A stretch of DNA of 64,000 bases from Coriobacteriia bacterium (GTDB taxonomy: Bacteria; Actinomycetota; Coriobacteriia; Coriobacteriales; UMGS124). The position numbers and the translations under genes were made by a program. How positions within the stretch are numbered: the first letter of the stretch is position 1; each line of letters opens with the position of its first letter. The DNA is taken from assembly GCA_018368455.1 (NCBI GenBank), contig JAGZEG010000006.1:62001-126000 (forward strand), read 5' to 3'. The notes under the pieces are model-generated. The model was given only the letters and a program-made list of their open reading frames with translations, was not told the origin of the DNA and ran no database searches. Shown in pieces: positions 33,458-41,842 of this stretch.

Positions 33458-34350
33458 GGGCAACCGTCAGAATCCTTGTAAGCGACATCAGGTACGGCCT
33501 GTTCTCCGCCGTAGCCGGCCGTCTCGCCATAGTCGCCCTCGTCAGCCTGTTCGTGTTCTTTCTCTCCTACACCGCCCTGCTCGTCAACGTCCCCGAGCTT
33601 AGGGGGAAACTCACGTTCGGCGAGGGCATCCTCTGCATGTTTCGGGGGATGATGCCCTACTCCCCGGCGTCCGGCCGGCCCTTCCAGTTCCCGATGGCGT
33701 GGTTCGCCATCTTCCTCTCCATGCTGTACGTCATGGCAGACTACCCGTTCCGCGACCTCGGCGGCATGGGCTCGCACGTGATCGTCGCCTGCGGGAGCAG
33801 GTGGGCCTGGTGGCTGGCTAAGTGCGGCTGGGTCGTCGCATGTACGCTCGTGTGCCTGGCGATACCGATCGCCATATGCGCCGTCGCGACGCTCGTCTCG
33901 GGAGGGGACTGGTCCATCGCCGTCCGCCCGGACATTGCGGCATCCCTGAGGGCAGGGGACACCGCGGCCCAGGACGGCGGGGCCGCGTTCGGGGAGGTGG
34001 GCGCCGACGTCGCCTCGCAGGCCGCCGTCGGGATCACGCCCGCCGTAGCCGCGCTGGCCGTCTCCCTGGTGGCGATAGCCATCGCGCAGCTCGTCGTCTC
34101 GCTGCTCGTCAACCCCGTCATCGGCCTGGCGGTCAGCGTCTCTGTCCTACTCCTGTCCGCCTTCTTCCGGTACTGGTGGCTCCCCGGCAACTACCTCATG
34201 CTCGCGCGGACTGGCGCGCTCATGCGTGGCGGCTTTGACCCCGCGGCCGGCATCGCCCTCTCGGCCCTTCTACTCATCGCCCTCGTTGTCATCGGTGGGC
34301 TGGCGTTCTCGCGCATGGACATCCTAGGAAGGGAGCGTGACCGCTCGTGA
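33454..34350 (+). CDS. ABC-2-like transporter permease
   Basis: 298 aa, six or seven membrane segments (VAGRLAIVALVSLFVFFLSY, AWWLAKCGWVVACTLVCLAI, AVAALAVSLVAIAIAQLVVS and others). A long extracytoplasmic loop (GDWSIAVRPDIAASLRAGDT) interrupts the helices. No catalytic motif; it pairs with the preceding permease and the following ATPase. It starts in an ATGA overlap with the first permease and ends overlapping the ATPase GTG start, so the subunits are translationally coupled. Confidence 0.8.
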   Translation: MRATVRILVSDIRYGLFSAVAGRLAIVALVSLFVFFLSYTALLVNVPELRGKLTFGEGILCMFRGMMPYSPASGRPFQFPMAWFAIFLSMLYVMADYPFRDLGGMGSHVIVACGSRWAWWLAKCGWVVACTLVCLAIPIAICAVATLVSGGDWSIAVRPDIAASLRAGDTAAQDGGAAFGEVGADVASQAAVGITPAVAALAVSLVAIAIAQLVVSLLVNPVIGLAVSVSVLLLSAFFRYWWLPGNYLMLARTGALMRGGFDPAAGIALSALLLIALVVIGGLAFSRMDILGRERDRS

Positions 34351-35033
34351 TCAGGGTAAGGAACCTGTGCAAGTGCATCGGGTCGACCGTCGTCCTCGAC
34401 GACGTGTCAATGGAGATGGCGCCCGGCCGCGTCACCGGGCTGTCCGGTCCCAACGGCTCGGGCAAGACTATGCTCATGAGGGCGATCGTCGGGCTCATCC
34501 GACCGACAAGCGGCGAGGTTACCGTCGACGGCCGCGATGCGTGGGCACGCGGAGAAGGCGGGCGCGGCTGGAAGGACGACGGAATCTGCGTCGGCCTGCT
34601 GCTCGAGGGCCCTGCGTTCCTGGACGGCTACACGGGCTACCGCAACCTCGAGCTGCTCGCGTCCATCCGGGGGACCGCGAGCCGGGAGGACATACGCGCA
34701 TCCATAGAGGCGATGGGCCTCGACCCGGACGACCGCCGCAAGTATCGCAAGTACTCACTCGGGATGAAGCAGCGCCTCGGACTCGCCGGGGCAATCATGG
34801 AGCGCCCCGACGTCCTCGTCGTCGACGAGCCTACGAACGCGCTCGACACGCAGGGCGTCAGGTGCGCCGTCTCCCAGATCAAGGCCGCCGCCGATCGCGG
34901 GGCCACGGTGGTGCTCGCCTGCCACGACGCCGACGTACTCCATGAGCTGTCCGACGAGATCTGGTACCTTGCCGAGGGGCACGTGGACAGCCACGAGGTG
35001 CTGAGGCCGGCGACAGGCGGCGATGCCTCATGA
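34347..35033 (+). CDS. ABC transporter ATPase, BcrA/lantibiotic-immunity type
   Basis: 228 aa, a compact nucleotide-binding subunit. Walker A GPNGSGKT is at residues 34-41, the signature reads YSLGMKQRLGLA (SLGMKQ rather than LSGGQ, characteristic of BcrA/LanF-type exporters), Walker B is VLVVDEP and the switch histidine is in ACHD. The GTG start overlaps the stop of permease 2. It energises the two permeases; likely cargo is a peptide or a lipid-targeting antimicrobial, by family analogy. Confidence 0.92.
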   Translation: MIRVRNLCKCIGSTVVLDDVSMEMAPGRVTGLSGPNGSGKTMLMRAIVGLIRPTSGEVTVDGRDAWARGEGGRGWKDDGICVGLLLEGPAFLDGYTGYRNLELLASIRGTASREDIRASIEAMGLDPDDRRKYRKYSLGMKQRLGLAGAIMERPDVLVVDEPTNALDTQGVRCAVSQIKAAADRGATVVLACHDADVLHELSDEIWYLAEGHVDSHEVLRPATGGDAS

Positions 35034-35728
35034 GCGCCGGGGCCCACAGCACGGCCAGTTACCCGGGGCCGACCCCCGCCGTGTCCCGGCGCGTCCTCCT
35101 CACCGCCTTTGCAGCCGCAGTCGTCCTCACAGGCGTCAGCGCCCGGACGTGGTGGGTCAACGCGAGTGCGACGCCGAAGCCCAACGTTGTCGCGCACGGC
35201 ATGGGCGAGTGGGTTCCACTCGGCGGGGCATACGTGATGAGCGGGTCAGCGGAGAGGACGGACGGCTACTCGGTGCGCATAAGCTCGGCTGAGGTCGTCT
35301 CGTACAACGAGTACGTCGGCCGATACGCCAACGATGGGTCACCGGCGATCAAGGGGCTCGACGTCCCTTCCATCCTGGTCCCGTCCTTCGAAATGAGGAA
35401 CGACGGCAGCGACGGGTACCTCCAGATCGCCTCCATGTACCTCGTCCCCCGGCGCAAGAACGAGTTCTTCCTGTCCGACTACCGCCTGCTGGTAAAAACC
35501 GAGGAGAAGATGCGCAAGGGCGGAAACCCCGGCCTGTCCGTGAACATACGGAAGGGCACAGAGTACGAGATACACCCCGGCTACGTCCACCAGGGCGGGA
35601 CCACGATGCATGGCAGCCAGGAGATCCAGGAAGCGTACCTCAACCCAATCGAGGACAAAGAGTTCGAGCTAATTCTCTCGAACATGCCCGTTCGCCACGT
35701 TGTGAAGATCAGCCTGGCGTCGATCTAG
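35030..35728 (+). CDS. Membrane-anchored extracytoplasmic protein (DUF5028-like)
   Basis: 232 aa. An N-terminal membrane anchor at about 22-38 (LLTAFAAAVVLTGV after two arginines) is followed by an extracytoplasmic domain. The start of that domain, MGEWVPLGGAYVMSG, then DGYSVRISSAEVVSYNEYV, and a later NIRKGTEYEIHPGYV resemble DUF5028 proteins that accompany ABC transporters in Firmicutes; this naming is from memory. It starts in an ATGA overlap with the ATPase and ends the operon 12 bp before a convergent gene. A partner of the lipoprotein or an immunity factor is a reasonable guess. Confidence 0.75.
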   Translation: MSAGAHSTASYPGPTPAVSRRVLLTAFAAAVVLTGVSARTWWVNASATPKPNVVAHGMGEWVPLGGAYVMSGSAERTDGYSVRISSAEVVSYNEYVGRYANDGSPAIKGLDVPSILVPSFEMRNDGSDGYLQIASMYLVPRRKNEFFLSDYRLLVKTEEKMRKGGNPGLSVNIRKGTEYEIHPGYVHQGGTTMHGSQEIQEAYLNPIEDKEFELILSNMPVRHVVKISLASI

Positions 35729-35740
35729 CATGCCGTCTGT

Positions 35741-38230
35741 CTACCTCGCCGGGGCGTAGGCCCACGGAGCAAGCGTGGCGCCCTGAGCGAGCACGTCATT
35801 AACGCTGACGACGCGCAGCGGCACAGGGGCTGCATCAGACGCCAGCAGCCCCGTTGCGCCAAGCCACGCCTCGCAAACGCCCGCGATGGCGCAAGCAAGG
35901 TCGTCTGGAACCACGCGACGCGGACAGGCGCGCAGCCCCGCCCCCTCGATGGGCCGGCCCTCGCCGAGCGCGTCCACAAACAGGATGTCGTCAGCGCAGC
36001 CCTCGTCGCCGAGCGCGACAAGGCTCATCGCAGGGCGATCGTCGCCGAACACGCCCGCCGGCAACGCACAGACGAGACGTACGCGACGCTGCTCGACGAG
36101 CGTACGGCGCAGCAGCGGCTCCGAACCCGACGTCGAGTGCAGCGCCGCATTGCCCACGAGCAGCAGCGTCGCGCCGCCGTGGGACTGGTGCGCCAGAGCG
36201 TGCTGCAACCAGGCGTAGTTTGCCTTGTTGCGCGGCGGCATCCCCAGCACCCAGCGTGGGTCATCAGCCGCCGGAGCCCCGGCATGCCACTCCCCGGCAT
36301 TGGGAGGCAGCGCCGCGCAGACGATCGGCGCTTTCCAGTCGGCGAACTCGTCGGCAGCCAAGGCGCTGCCGGCAGCCGCCCCCAGCCCTCCGCGCGTCTC
36401 CCGGGCGTCACGCAGCTCGACAGCGCGCACCATGGCGCTCGCCAGCATGCAGGGGAAGTCCTCGAACTGCGCACGCAGCGTCACGTCGGGAAGCTCGCGA
36501 GCCAGCACGTCAATAACGGTGCCGTCGGCCTCGTAGGGGACGTATGCCGTCTCAAGCCGGCCCGCATCGCCCCGCGCCTCCATGCCAGTGACAGCCCCGC
36601 GCAGCGCCCCCGCAAACACGGTCGCCACTGCGGGCGGCAGGGCACGCGCCATCGGAGGCAGCGAGAACACGGCGCGCACGGCGTCGGACGTAACGACAGA
36701 CGGCTCGATAGCGTCGAGCAGCATCACCCACTGCGCGAGCTGGGCAGGCGTCAGCAGCGAGCTCGCGTACGACAGGTTCGGCAAGAACGACAGCAGGTCG
36801 TCCCGCTCGGACAGCGATGCCATGGCAGCGTCAAGCGCCGCAACGACACCTGCGGGGGCCTCGGGCGCAGGACCTGGATCGCCCTCGGCGGCAGAGAGGT
36901 CCGCCTGGGCCGTGGCACGGGCGGCAGCCGCGACGGGCTCCCACTCGCCAGTGTCGGCGCAGGCGTGCACGACAGCGAGCGGGCCGAGCTCCCACGCGAC
37001 GTCATCGGGAGCCAAGCCAAAGGAGTGCTCGCGCACGATGTCGCCGAGCGCGCCCAGGGCGGGATCACTTCCTGGCTCCGGCGTCACGGGAGCCGCCTGC
37101 GCCGCCCCGAGGGCGGCCGGGAAGACGGTGATGCCCCGCGGGGTGGGCAGCTCGGCCGGCTCGTAGTCCGTCTCGGAGAAGAACGAGGCGACGAGCTCGG
37201 AGCGTGAGCGAGCCAACTCGTCCAGGGCCCGCTGGGCGGCACACACGTCGCGTACGGCATCCGCTACCTTGGCAGCAAACGCCTCTCGGGCGGCGGGCGT
37301 GCCAAGAGCAAGCGCCACGTCGCCGAGGTTTTCCATCGTCAGGCCCGCCGTGCCTACGAGCTCGCCGTTGACGTGCAAGCGGTCGAGAACGCCGGCATTG
37401 CGCAGCGCGAGCAGCAGCATGGGCAGGTCGACGTCGCAGGCCCCGCGGGTGACGAACGCCATCTCTGCGATGGGGTGGGCCGGCTCGTCCACATAGTGCG
37501 CCAGCAGGTGCCGGCCGGACGGCCCCACCATGACGGCAGGCTCGCTCACGAGCGCCTCGTCGCAGCGCCCGAGCCTGCCGTTGGGACCTTCGACGCGCAC
37601 GGGCTTGTCGGGCGCGCGATCGGCCGCGGGAACGTCGGTGCCCCGCGCGAGGCGACACACGTCAGCCACGCGCACGCGCTCTTCGGAGCTCGCAGCAACT
37701 TCGGCAGCATATGCCGCGTCGGCGCGGGCGTAAAGCTGCGGGATGAGGTCGTTCAGGCGCGCACGCTCGTCGTCGCACCCGTCAAGCGCCGCCACGAACG
37801 CGGCGCGCCGATCGGCGTCGGGCCACGGGATGCGCAGCGACATGAGGGCCGAGGGCGCAAGCTGGCGCAGCTGGGAAGACCCGGCCACGTAGAAGGAGGC
37901 GGCAGGCGTCGTCGTCAGGACGCGCCAGAGATAGCGGGCGTCACCGGGGTCATGCGGCACGACGGCGTGCACGTGCTCGCTCGCGGAACAGCGCCCCGGC
38001 TCGAGGTGCGCGATGAGCGTCCCAGCGCTCGTGAGCACCTGACCCACGGCGCTCACCATGACAGTCCCGCCGGCCTCGAGCGCGTAATCATCGATGCCGT
38101 ACGGCTGGCAGTTCTCCGCATAGAGCGGATAGGGGCCCTTGCACGCTATGCGTCGCGCCATAGGCAGGCGCAGCTGGCGATCGCCCGCCAGCCAGCTCAC
38201 ATCGCCGACCCGTACCGTACCCTCGCCCAT
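35741..38230 (-). CDS. HsdS-HsdM-like fusion protein with decayed methyltransferase motifs
   Basis: 829 aa. Residues ~1-165 and ~175-360 look like two target-recognition domains of a type I specificity subunit (GPYPLYAENCQPYGIDDY..., GSSQLRQLAPSALMSLRIPWP, then a second VRVADVCRL start). Residues ~400-829 follow the HsdM N6-methylase fold (DPRWVLGMPPRNKANYAWLQ, LLRRTLVEQRRVRLVCALPAGVF, DDILFVDALGEG). The catalytic NPPF is replaced (VCAALPPNAGEW), and the SAM-binding DPxCGSG is not found (YVPYEADG instead). No hsdR or hsdM is nearby. GAGGAGA precedes the ATG. Probably a DNA-binding, non-methylating relic or a repurposed protein. Confidence 0.75.
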   Translation of the reverse strand: MGEGTVRVGDVSWLAGDRQLRLPMARRIACKGPYPLYAENCQPYGIDDYALEAGGTVMVSAVGQVLTSAGTLIAHLEPGRCSASEHVHAVVPHDPGDARYLWRVLTTTPAASFYVAGSSQLRQLAPSALMSLRIPWPDADRRAAFVAALDGCDDERARLNDLIPQLYARADAAYAAEVAASSEERVRVADVCRLARGTDVPAADRAPDKPVRVEGPNGRLGRCDEALVSEPAVMVGPSGRHLLAHYVDEPAHPIAEMAFVTRGACDVDLPMLLLALRNAGVLDRLHVNGELVGTAGLTMENLGDVALALGTPAAREAFAAKVADAVRDVCAAQRALDELARSRSELVASFFSETDYEPAELPTPRGITVFPAALGAAQAAPVTPEPGSDPALGALGDIVREHSFGLAPDDVAWELGPLAVVHACADTGEWEPVAAAARATAQADLSAAEGDPGPAPEAPAGVVAALDAAMASLSERDDLLSFLPNLSYASSLLTPAQLAQWVMLLDAIEPSVVTSDAVRAVFSLPPMARALPPAVATVFAGALRGAVTGMEARGDAGRLETAYVPYEADGTVIDVLARELPDVTLRAQFEDFPCMLASAMVRAVELRDARETRGGLGAAAGSALAADEFADWKAPIVCAALPPNAGEWHAGAPAADDPRWVLGMPPRNKANYAWLQHALAHQSHGGATLLLVGNAALHSTSGSEPLLRRTLVEQRRVRLVCALPAGVFGDDRPAMSLVALGDEGCADDILFVDALGEGRPIEGAGLRACPRRVVPDDLACAIAGVCEAWLGATGLLASDAAPVPLRVVSVNDVLAQGATLAPWAYAPAR

Positions 38231-38326
38231 GTCCGTCTCCTCTCGGGAGGCCTCGCCTCCCCGGCACCGATGCGTCCTCGCGATGGTACCCCAAGACGGC
38301 TGACGCCCATCAAAAGACCGGCACCG

Positions 38327-38938
38327 CTACATTGTATGGGTCGCGTACACCGGATCGTCTACCCACCACACGGGCTCGACAACCCGCAAGGCAGCCCGCA
38401 CGTCCTGCTCCGAGGCGTCGGCGCCCAGTCCGGCGCGCGCCGCATCCCAGGCCGCCCGCGTCGCCCGCATGTCGATAAGACGCTGGTTGGACGAGCCCCG
38501 GAAACGCAGGCCGAGCTCGTGCTTCTCCTCGACGAATGGGCCGTCTACAAGCACGTCGATGAGGCCGAGCAGCTCGTCGGTCGCCTCGCAATGCTTGGCC
38601 CCGAACGCCACGACATCCAGCGTGTACCCCGTGAAGCACCAGATGGTCTTGCGCGGGAAGCGCTCGCGCACCCGGTGTAGGAAGCCCACGAGGGCCCGCT
38701 GATTCTCCGGCTCCATCGGCTCGCCGCCCAGCACAGTCAGGCCGTGCACGTAGCGAGGCTCAAGGCTCGCGAGGATCTCGTCCTCGACCTCGGCCGTGAA
38801 CGGCTTGCCAAACAGGAAGTCCCACGTCTGCGCGTTGAAGCAGTTCTTGCAATGGATGCGGCACCCCGACACGAACAAGCTCGTCCGCGTCCCCGGCCCA
38901 TTAGCAATGTCAACATACTTGATCTCCGCGTAGTTCAT
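38327..38938 (-). CDS. nrdG: Anaerobic ribonucleotide reductase activating enzyme
   Basis: 203 aa from ATG 38938 (AAGGACG upstream). A radical-SAM protein with the CxxxCxxC cluster as Cys26, Cys30 and Cys33 (GCRIHCKNC), preceded by GPGTRTSLFVSG, and the GGEPMEPEN motif. It uses SAM and a [4Fe-4S] cluster to generate the glycyl radical on NrdD. A C-terminal extension of ~45 residues after the conserved core (ASEQDVRAALRVVEPV...) is longer than in E. coli NrdG (154 aa). It follows nrdD on the same strand after a 173-bp gap containing a long hairpin. Confidence 0.94.
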   Translation of the reverse strand: MNYAEIKYVDIANGPGTRTSLFVSGCRIHCKNCFNAQTWDFLFGKPFTAEVEDEILASLEPRYVHGLTVLGGEPMEPENQRALVGFLHRVRERFPRKTIWCFTGYTLDVVAFGAKHCEATDELLGLIDVLVDGPFVEEKHELGLRFRGSSNQRLIDMRATRAAWDAARAGLGADASEQDVRAALRVVEPVWWVDDPVYATHTM

Positions 38939-38999
38939 GAGCACGTCCTTACCCGTCGCCCTTAGCCCTTCCCCCAGCCAAACATCACGACGCACGCGA

Positions 39000-39088
39000 G
39001 GGGCCTGGACCTATACCTCGGGCGCAGTTCTGCAGCCGCGCCCTCTGCGGCGAAGCTGTTTGAGCACCGAGGTATAGGTCCAGGCCCC
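39000..39088. repeat. Long perfect hairpin between nrdD and nrdG
   Basis: Arms 39000-39021 (GGGGCCTGGACC then TATACCTCGG) and 39067-39088 are perfect inverted copies of 22 bp, separated by a 45-nt loop. No T run follows on the minus strand, so it is not an ordinary intrinsic terminator. It may be a processing or attenuation structure setting the nrdD:nrdG ratio, or an inserted palindromic repeat. Confidence 0.85.
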
Positions 39089-39111
39089 CGACAGAGCGCG
39101 CGACAATGGTG

Positions 39112-41334
39112 TTACAGGTGCATCACCCTGTCGCGGATCTCCTCCGTGCGGCCCTGGTTCCAGAACTGCGTGCCGATGTAGCCGCACGTGCGACGCGCAA
39201 CGTTCATCTTGGACTGGTCGCGGTTGCCGCAGTGCGGGCACTCCCACACGAGCTTGCCGTCCTCCTCGATGATCTGGATCTCACCGTCATAGCCGCACAC
39301 CTGGCAGTAGTCGCTCTTCGTGTTGAGCTCGGCATACATGATGTTGTCGTAGATGAACTGCAGCACGTCGATGACGGCCTCGAGGTTGTCCTGCATGTTG
39401 GGCACCTCGACGTAGCTGATGGCACCGCCGGGCGACAGGCGCTGGAACTCACTCTCGAACTTGAGCTTCGTGTAGGCGTCGATCTGCTCGCTCACGTGGA
39501 CGTGATAGCTGTTCGTGATGTAGCCCTTGTCCGTGACGCCAGGAATGATGCCCCAGCGGCGCTGCAGGGACTTCGAGAACTTGTACGTCGTCGACTCGAG
39601 CGGCGTGCCGTACAGCGAGTAGTCGATGTTCTCGGCCGTCTTCCACTCGGTGCACTTGTCATTCATGTGCTGCATGACCTGCAGCGCGAACGGCTTGGCC
39701 TCCTCGTTGGTATGGCTCTCGCCCGTCATGGCCTTCACGCACTCGTACAGGCCGGCATAGCCCAGGCTGATCGTGGAGTAGCCGCCGTAGAGCAGCGGGT
39801 CGATGGGCGTGCCCTTCGGCAGGCGAGCCAGCGCACCATACTGCCACAGGATGGGCGCGGCGTCGGACAGCGTGCCCTTGAGGCGGTCGTGACGGCAGCG
39901 CAGTGCACGGTGGCACAGCTCGAGACGCTCGTCGAATATCTCCCAGAACTTGTCCATGTCACGGCCGGCCGACAGTGCGACGTCGGGCAGGTTGATCGTC
40001 ACGACGCCCTGGTTAAAGCGGCCGTAGTACTTCGGCTTGCCCGGCTCGTAGTTGCCGGCGTTGGCCACGTTGTCATAGCCGTTGCCGCTGCGGTCCGGCG
40101 TCAGGAAGCTGCGGCAGCCCATGCACGTGTAGCAGTCGCCGTTGCCCTCCGTCTCGCCCTTGGACAGCTTGAGCTCCTTCATCTTCTTCTCGGAGATGTA
40201 GTCGGGCACCATGCGCTTGGCCGTGCACTTTGCCGCAAGCTTCGTGAGGTAGAAGAACGGCTGGCCCTCTTCGATGTTGTCGGCCTCGAGCACGTAGATG
40301 AGCTTGGGGAAGGCCGGCGTGATCCAGACGCCCTCCTCGTTCTTGACGCCCTCGTAGCGCTGGCGCAGCGTCTCCTCGATGATCATGGCGAGGTCGTGCT
40401 TCTCGCGCTCGTCCTTCGCCTCGTTGAGGTACATGAACACCGTGACGAACGGGGCCTGGCCGTTCGTCGTCATGAGCGTGACGACCTGGTACTGGATGGT
40501 CTGCACGCCTCGGCGGATCTCCTCGCGCAGGCGCTTCTCGACGACGTCGGACAGCTTGTCCAGCTCGGGTTCGACGCCCATCTCCGTGAGCTCGGCGATG
40601 ACGTCCTTGCGGATCTTCTTACGGCTGACGTCGACGAACGGCGCGAGGTGCGTCAGCGAGATGGACTGGCCGCCGTACTGCGAGCTGGCGACCTGCGCGA
40701 TGATCTGCGTGGCGATGTTGCACGCCGTCGAGAAGCTGTGCGGCTTCTCGATGAGCGTGCCGGAGATGACGGTGCCGTTCTGCAGCATGTCCTCGAGGTT
40801 GACGAGGTCGCAGTTGTGCATGTGCTGCGCGTAGTAGTCGGAGTCGTGGAAGTGGATGATGCCTTCCTTGTGGGCCTCCACGACGTCGGCCGGCAGCAGT
40901 CGGCGCATCGCGAGGTCCTTGGAGACCTCGCCCGCCATGTAGTCGCGCTGCACGGAGTTGACGGTGGGGTTCTTGTTGGAGTTCTCCTGCTTGACCTCTT
41001 CGTTGTTGCACTCGATGAGCGAGAGGATCTTGTCGTCGGTCGTGTTGGCCTGGCGCTTAAGGCCCTGCACGTAGCGGTAGGTGATGTAGTGGCGGGCCAC
41101 CTCGAACGCGTTGGCGCTCATGATGGCGTTCTCCACCATGTCCTGGATCTCCTCGACGGAGACGATGTGGGGTGTGTCCTCGACAAGCTGCTCCACCTTG
41201 TTGGAGATGCGCGTGATCTGCTCGGGCGTGAGACGGTGGGCGGGAAGCACCTGGGCGTTCGCCTTGGAGATGGCGTTCGTGATCTTAGCGATGTCGAAGT
41301 CGACCTCTGAGCCGTTGCGCTTGATGATCTTCAT
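39112..41334 (-). CDS. nrdD: Anaerobic (class III) ribonucleoside-triphosphate reductase
   Basis: 740 aa, full length. It makes deoxynucleotides without oxygen. The N-terminal ATP-cone (KIIKRNGSEVDFDIAKITNAI) is the allosteric domain. The centre has the active-site cysteine region CYTCMGCRSFL. The C-terminus has the zinc-binding pairs CQVCG and CPHCG and the glycyl-radical motif RTCGYIGT. AAGGGAG lies upstream of the ATG. NrdR-box-like sites are found in the 200 bp upstream. Its activase nrdG follows. It is the hallmark of an anaerobic lifestyle. Confidence 0.97.
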   Translation of the reverse strand: MKIIKRNGSEVDFDIAKITNAISKANAQVLPAHRLTPEQITRISNKVEQLVEDTPHIVSVEEIQDMVENAIMSANAFEVARHYITYRYVQGLKRQANTTDDKILSLIECNNEEVKQENSNKNPTVNSVQRDYMAGEVSKDLAMRRLLPADVVEAHKEGIIHFHDSDYYAQHMHNCDLVNLEDMLQNGTVISGTLIEKPHSFSTACNIATQIIAQVASSQYGGQSISLTHLAPFVDVSRKKIRKDVIAELTEMGVEPELDKLSDVVEKRLREEIRRGVQTIQYQVVTLMTTNGQAPFVTVFMYLNEAKDEREKHDLAMIIEETLRQRYEGVKNEEGVWITPAFPKLIYVLEADNIEEGQPFFYLTKLAAKCTAKRMVPDYISEKKMKELKLSKGETEGNGDCYTCMGCRSFLTPDRSGNGYDNVANAGNYEPGKPKYYGRFNQGVVTINLPDVALSAGRDMDKFWEIFDERLELCHRALRCRHDRLKGTLSDAAPILWQYGALARLPKGTPIDPLLYGGYSTISLGYAGLYECVKAMTGESHTNEEAKPFALQVMQHMNDKCTEWKTAENIDYSLYGTPLESTTYKFSKSLQRRWGIIPGVTDKGYITNSYHVHVSEQIDAYTKLKFESEFQRLSPGGAISYVEVPNMQDNLEAVIDVLQFIYDNIMYAELNTKSDYCQVCGYDGEIQIIEEDGKLVWECPHCGNRDQSKMNVARRTCGYIGTQFWNQGRTEEIRDRVMHL

Positions 41335-41842
41335 GGTTGCTCCCTTACCGTCCCGCTTCCTGCACTCCGCACAGGGCCCCTTGTGGGGGTCTCGGCGGCA
41401 TCTCGCAAATCGAGTGACACATACTGCACAATATGTAGTGGTATCACAATCCCATTACCACTAGGAGTAGGGCGCCTGTGCCCGGGAGCCCATAATAGCG
41501 CGGTTGGCGCAAAACGGAACACCGTATCTTGTGGTATTCGCATGTACCTGGCTCAACATTTAGGTACACATGCCTTGAACATGCAGGTGAGAGGCCACGC
41601 CGTTCGCAGAATGATAGCGTGACCTGCGCTTTACCACCCGGGGCGCCCGGGGAGCCTTTCGCCGCGTCGGACACCACGCCTGCACAAACGGGCCCTTCAC
41701 GTGTGCGCTTCCCTGGTGGACCGCGCGCAGAAGCCGCCCGGGACAACGCGCGCTCGAGCAGAAAACGTGGTGCCAGCCCACGCGCGGCGCCGTTGCCCTA
41801 CACTGGCTGGCACGAACGAAATGCGAGACACGGGAGTCACCA
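41335..41842. other. Intergenic region between divergent nrdD and menA, rich in dyads, no gene
   Basis: 508 bp. The nrdD-proximal 200 bp contain NrdR-box-like sites and two inverted repeats (TAGTGGTA-12 nt-TACCACTA at 41436-41463; GCATGTACCT...AGGTACACATGC at 41540-41573). The menA-proximal part contains nothing I can assign. Readings through it are not supported. Confidence 0.5.
41426..41534 (-). promoter_or_regulatory. Candidate NrdR box array upstream of nrdD
   Basis: GCACAATATGTAGTGG (41426-41441) matches the NrdR consensus ACACWATATATWGTGT at most positions. A weaker site with CAC 32 bp further (around 41458-41473, ACCACTAGGAGTAGGG) and another good site ACACCGTATCTTGTGG (41519-41534) lie 32 and 93 bp from the first, i.e. 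on the same helical face. NrdR represses ribonucleotide reductase genes. The match was judged by eye. Confidence 0.5.

Noticed and set aside
35741..38230. Complete functional type I restriction-modification system
   Set aside because: Only one fused gene is present, without HsdR, and its methylase motifs are missing; neighbours are nrdG and the ABC cassette.
38960..39110. Cobalamin or other riboswitch between nrdD and nrdG
   Set aside because: Only a simple two-arm perfect hairpin is present; no conserved multi-helix riboswitch core such as a B12 box is visible.
39106..41310. 734-codon open frame opposite nrdD
   Set aside because: Antisense shadow; the minus strand encodes a full-length NrdD with all motifs.
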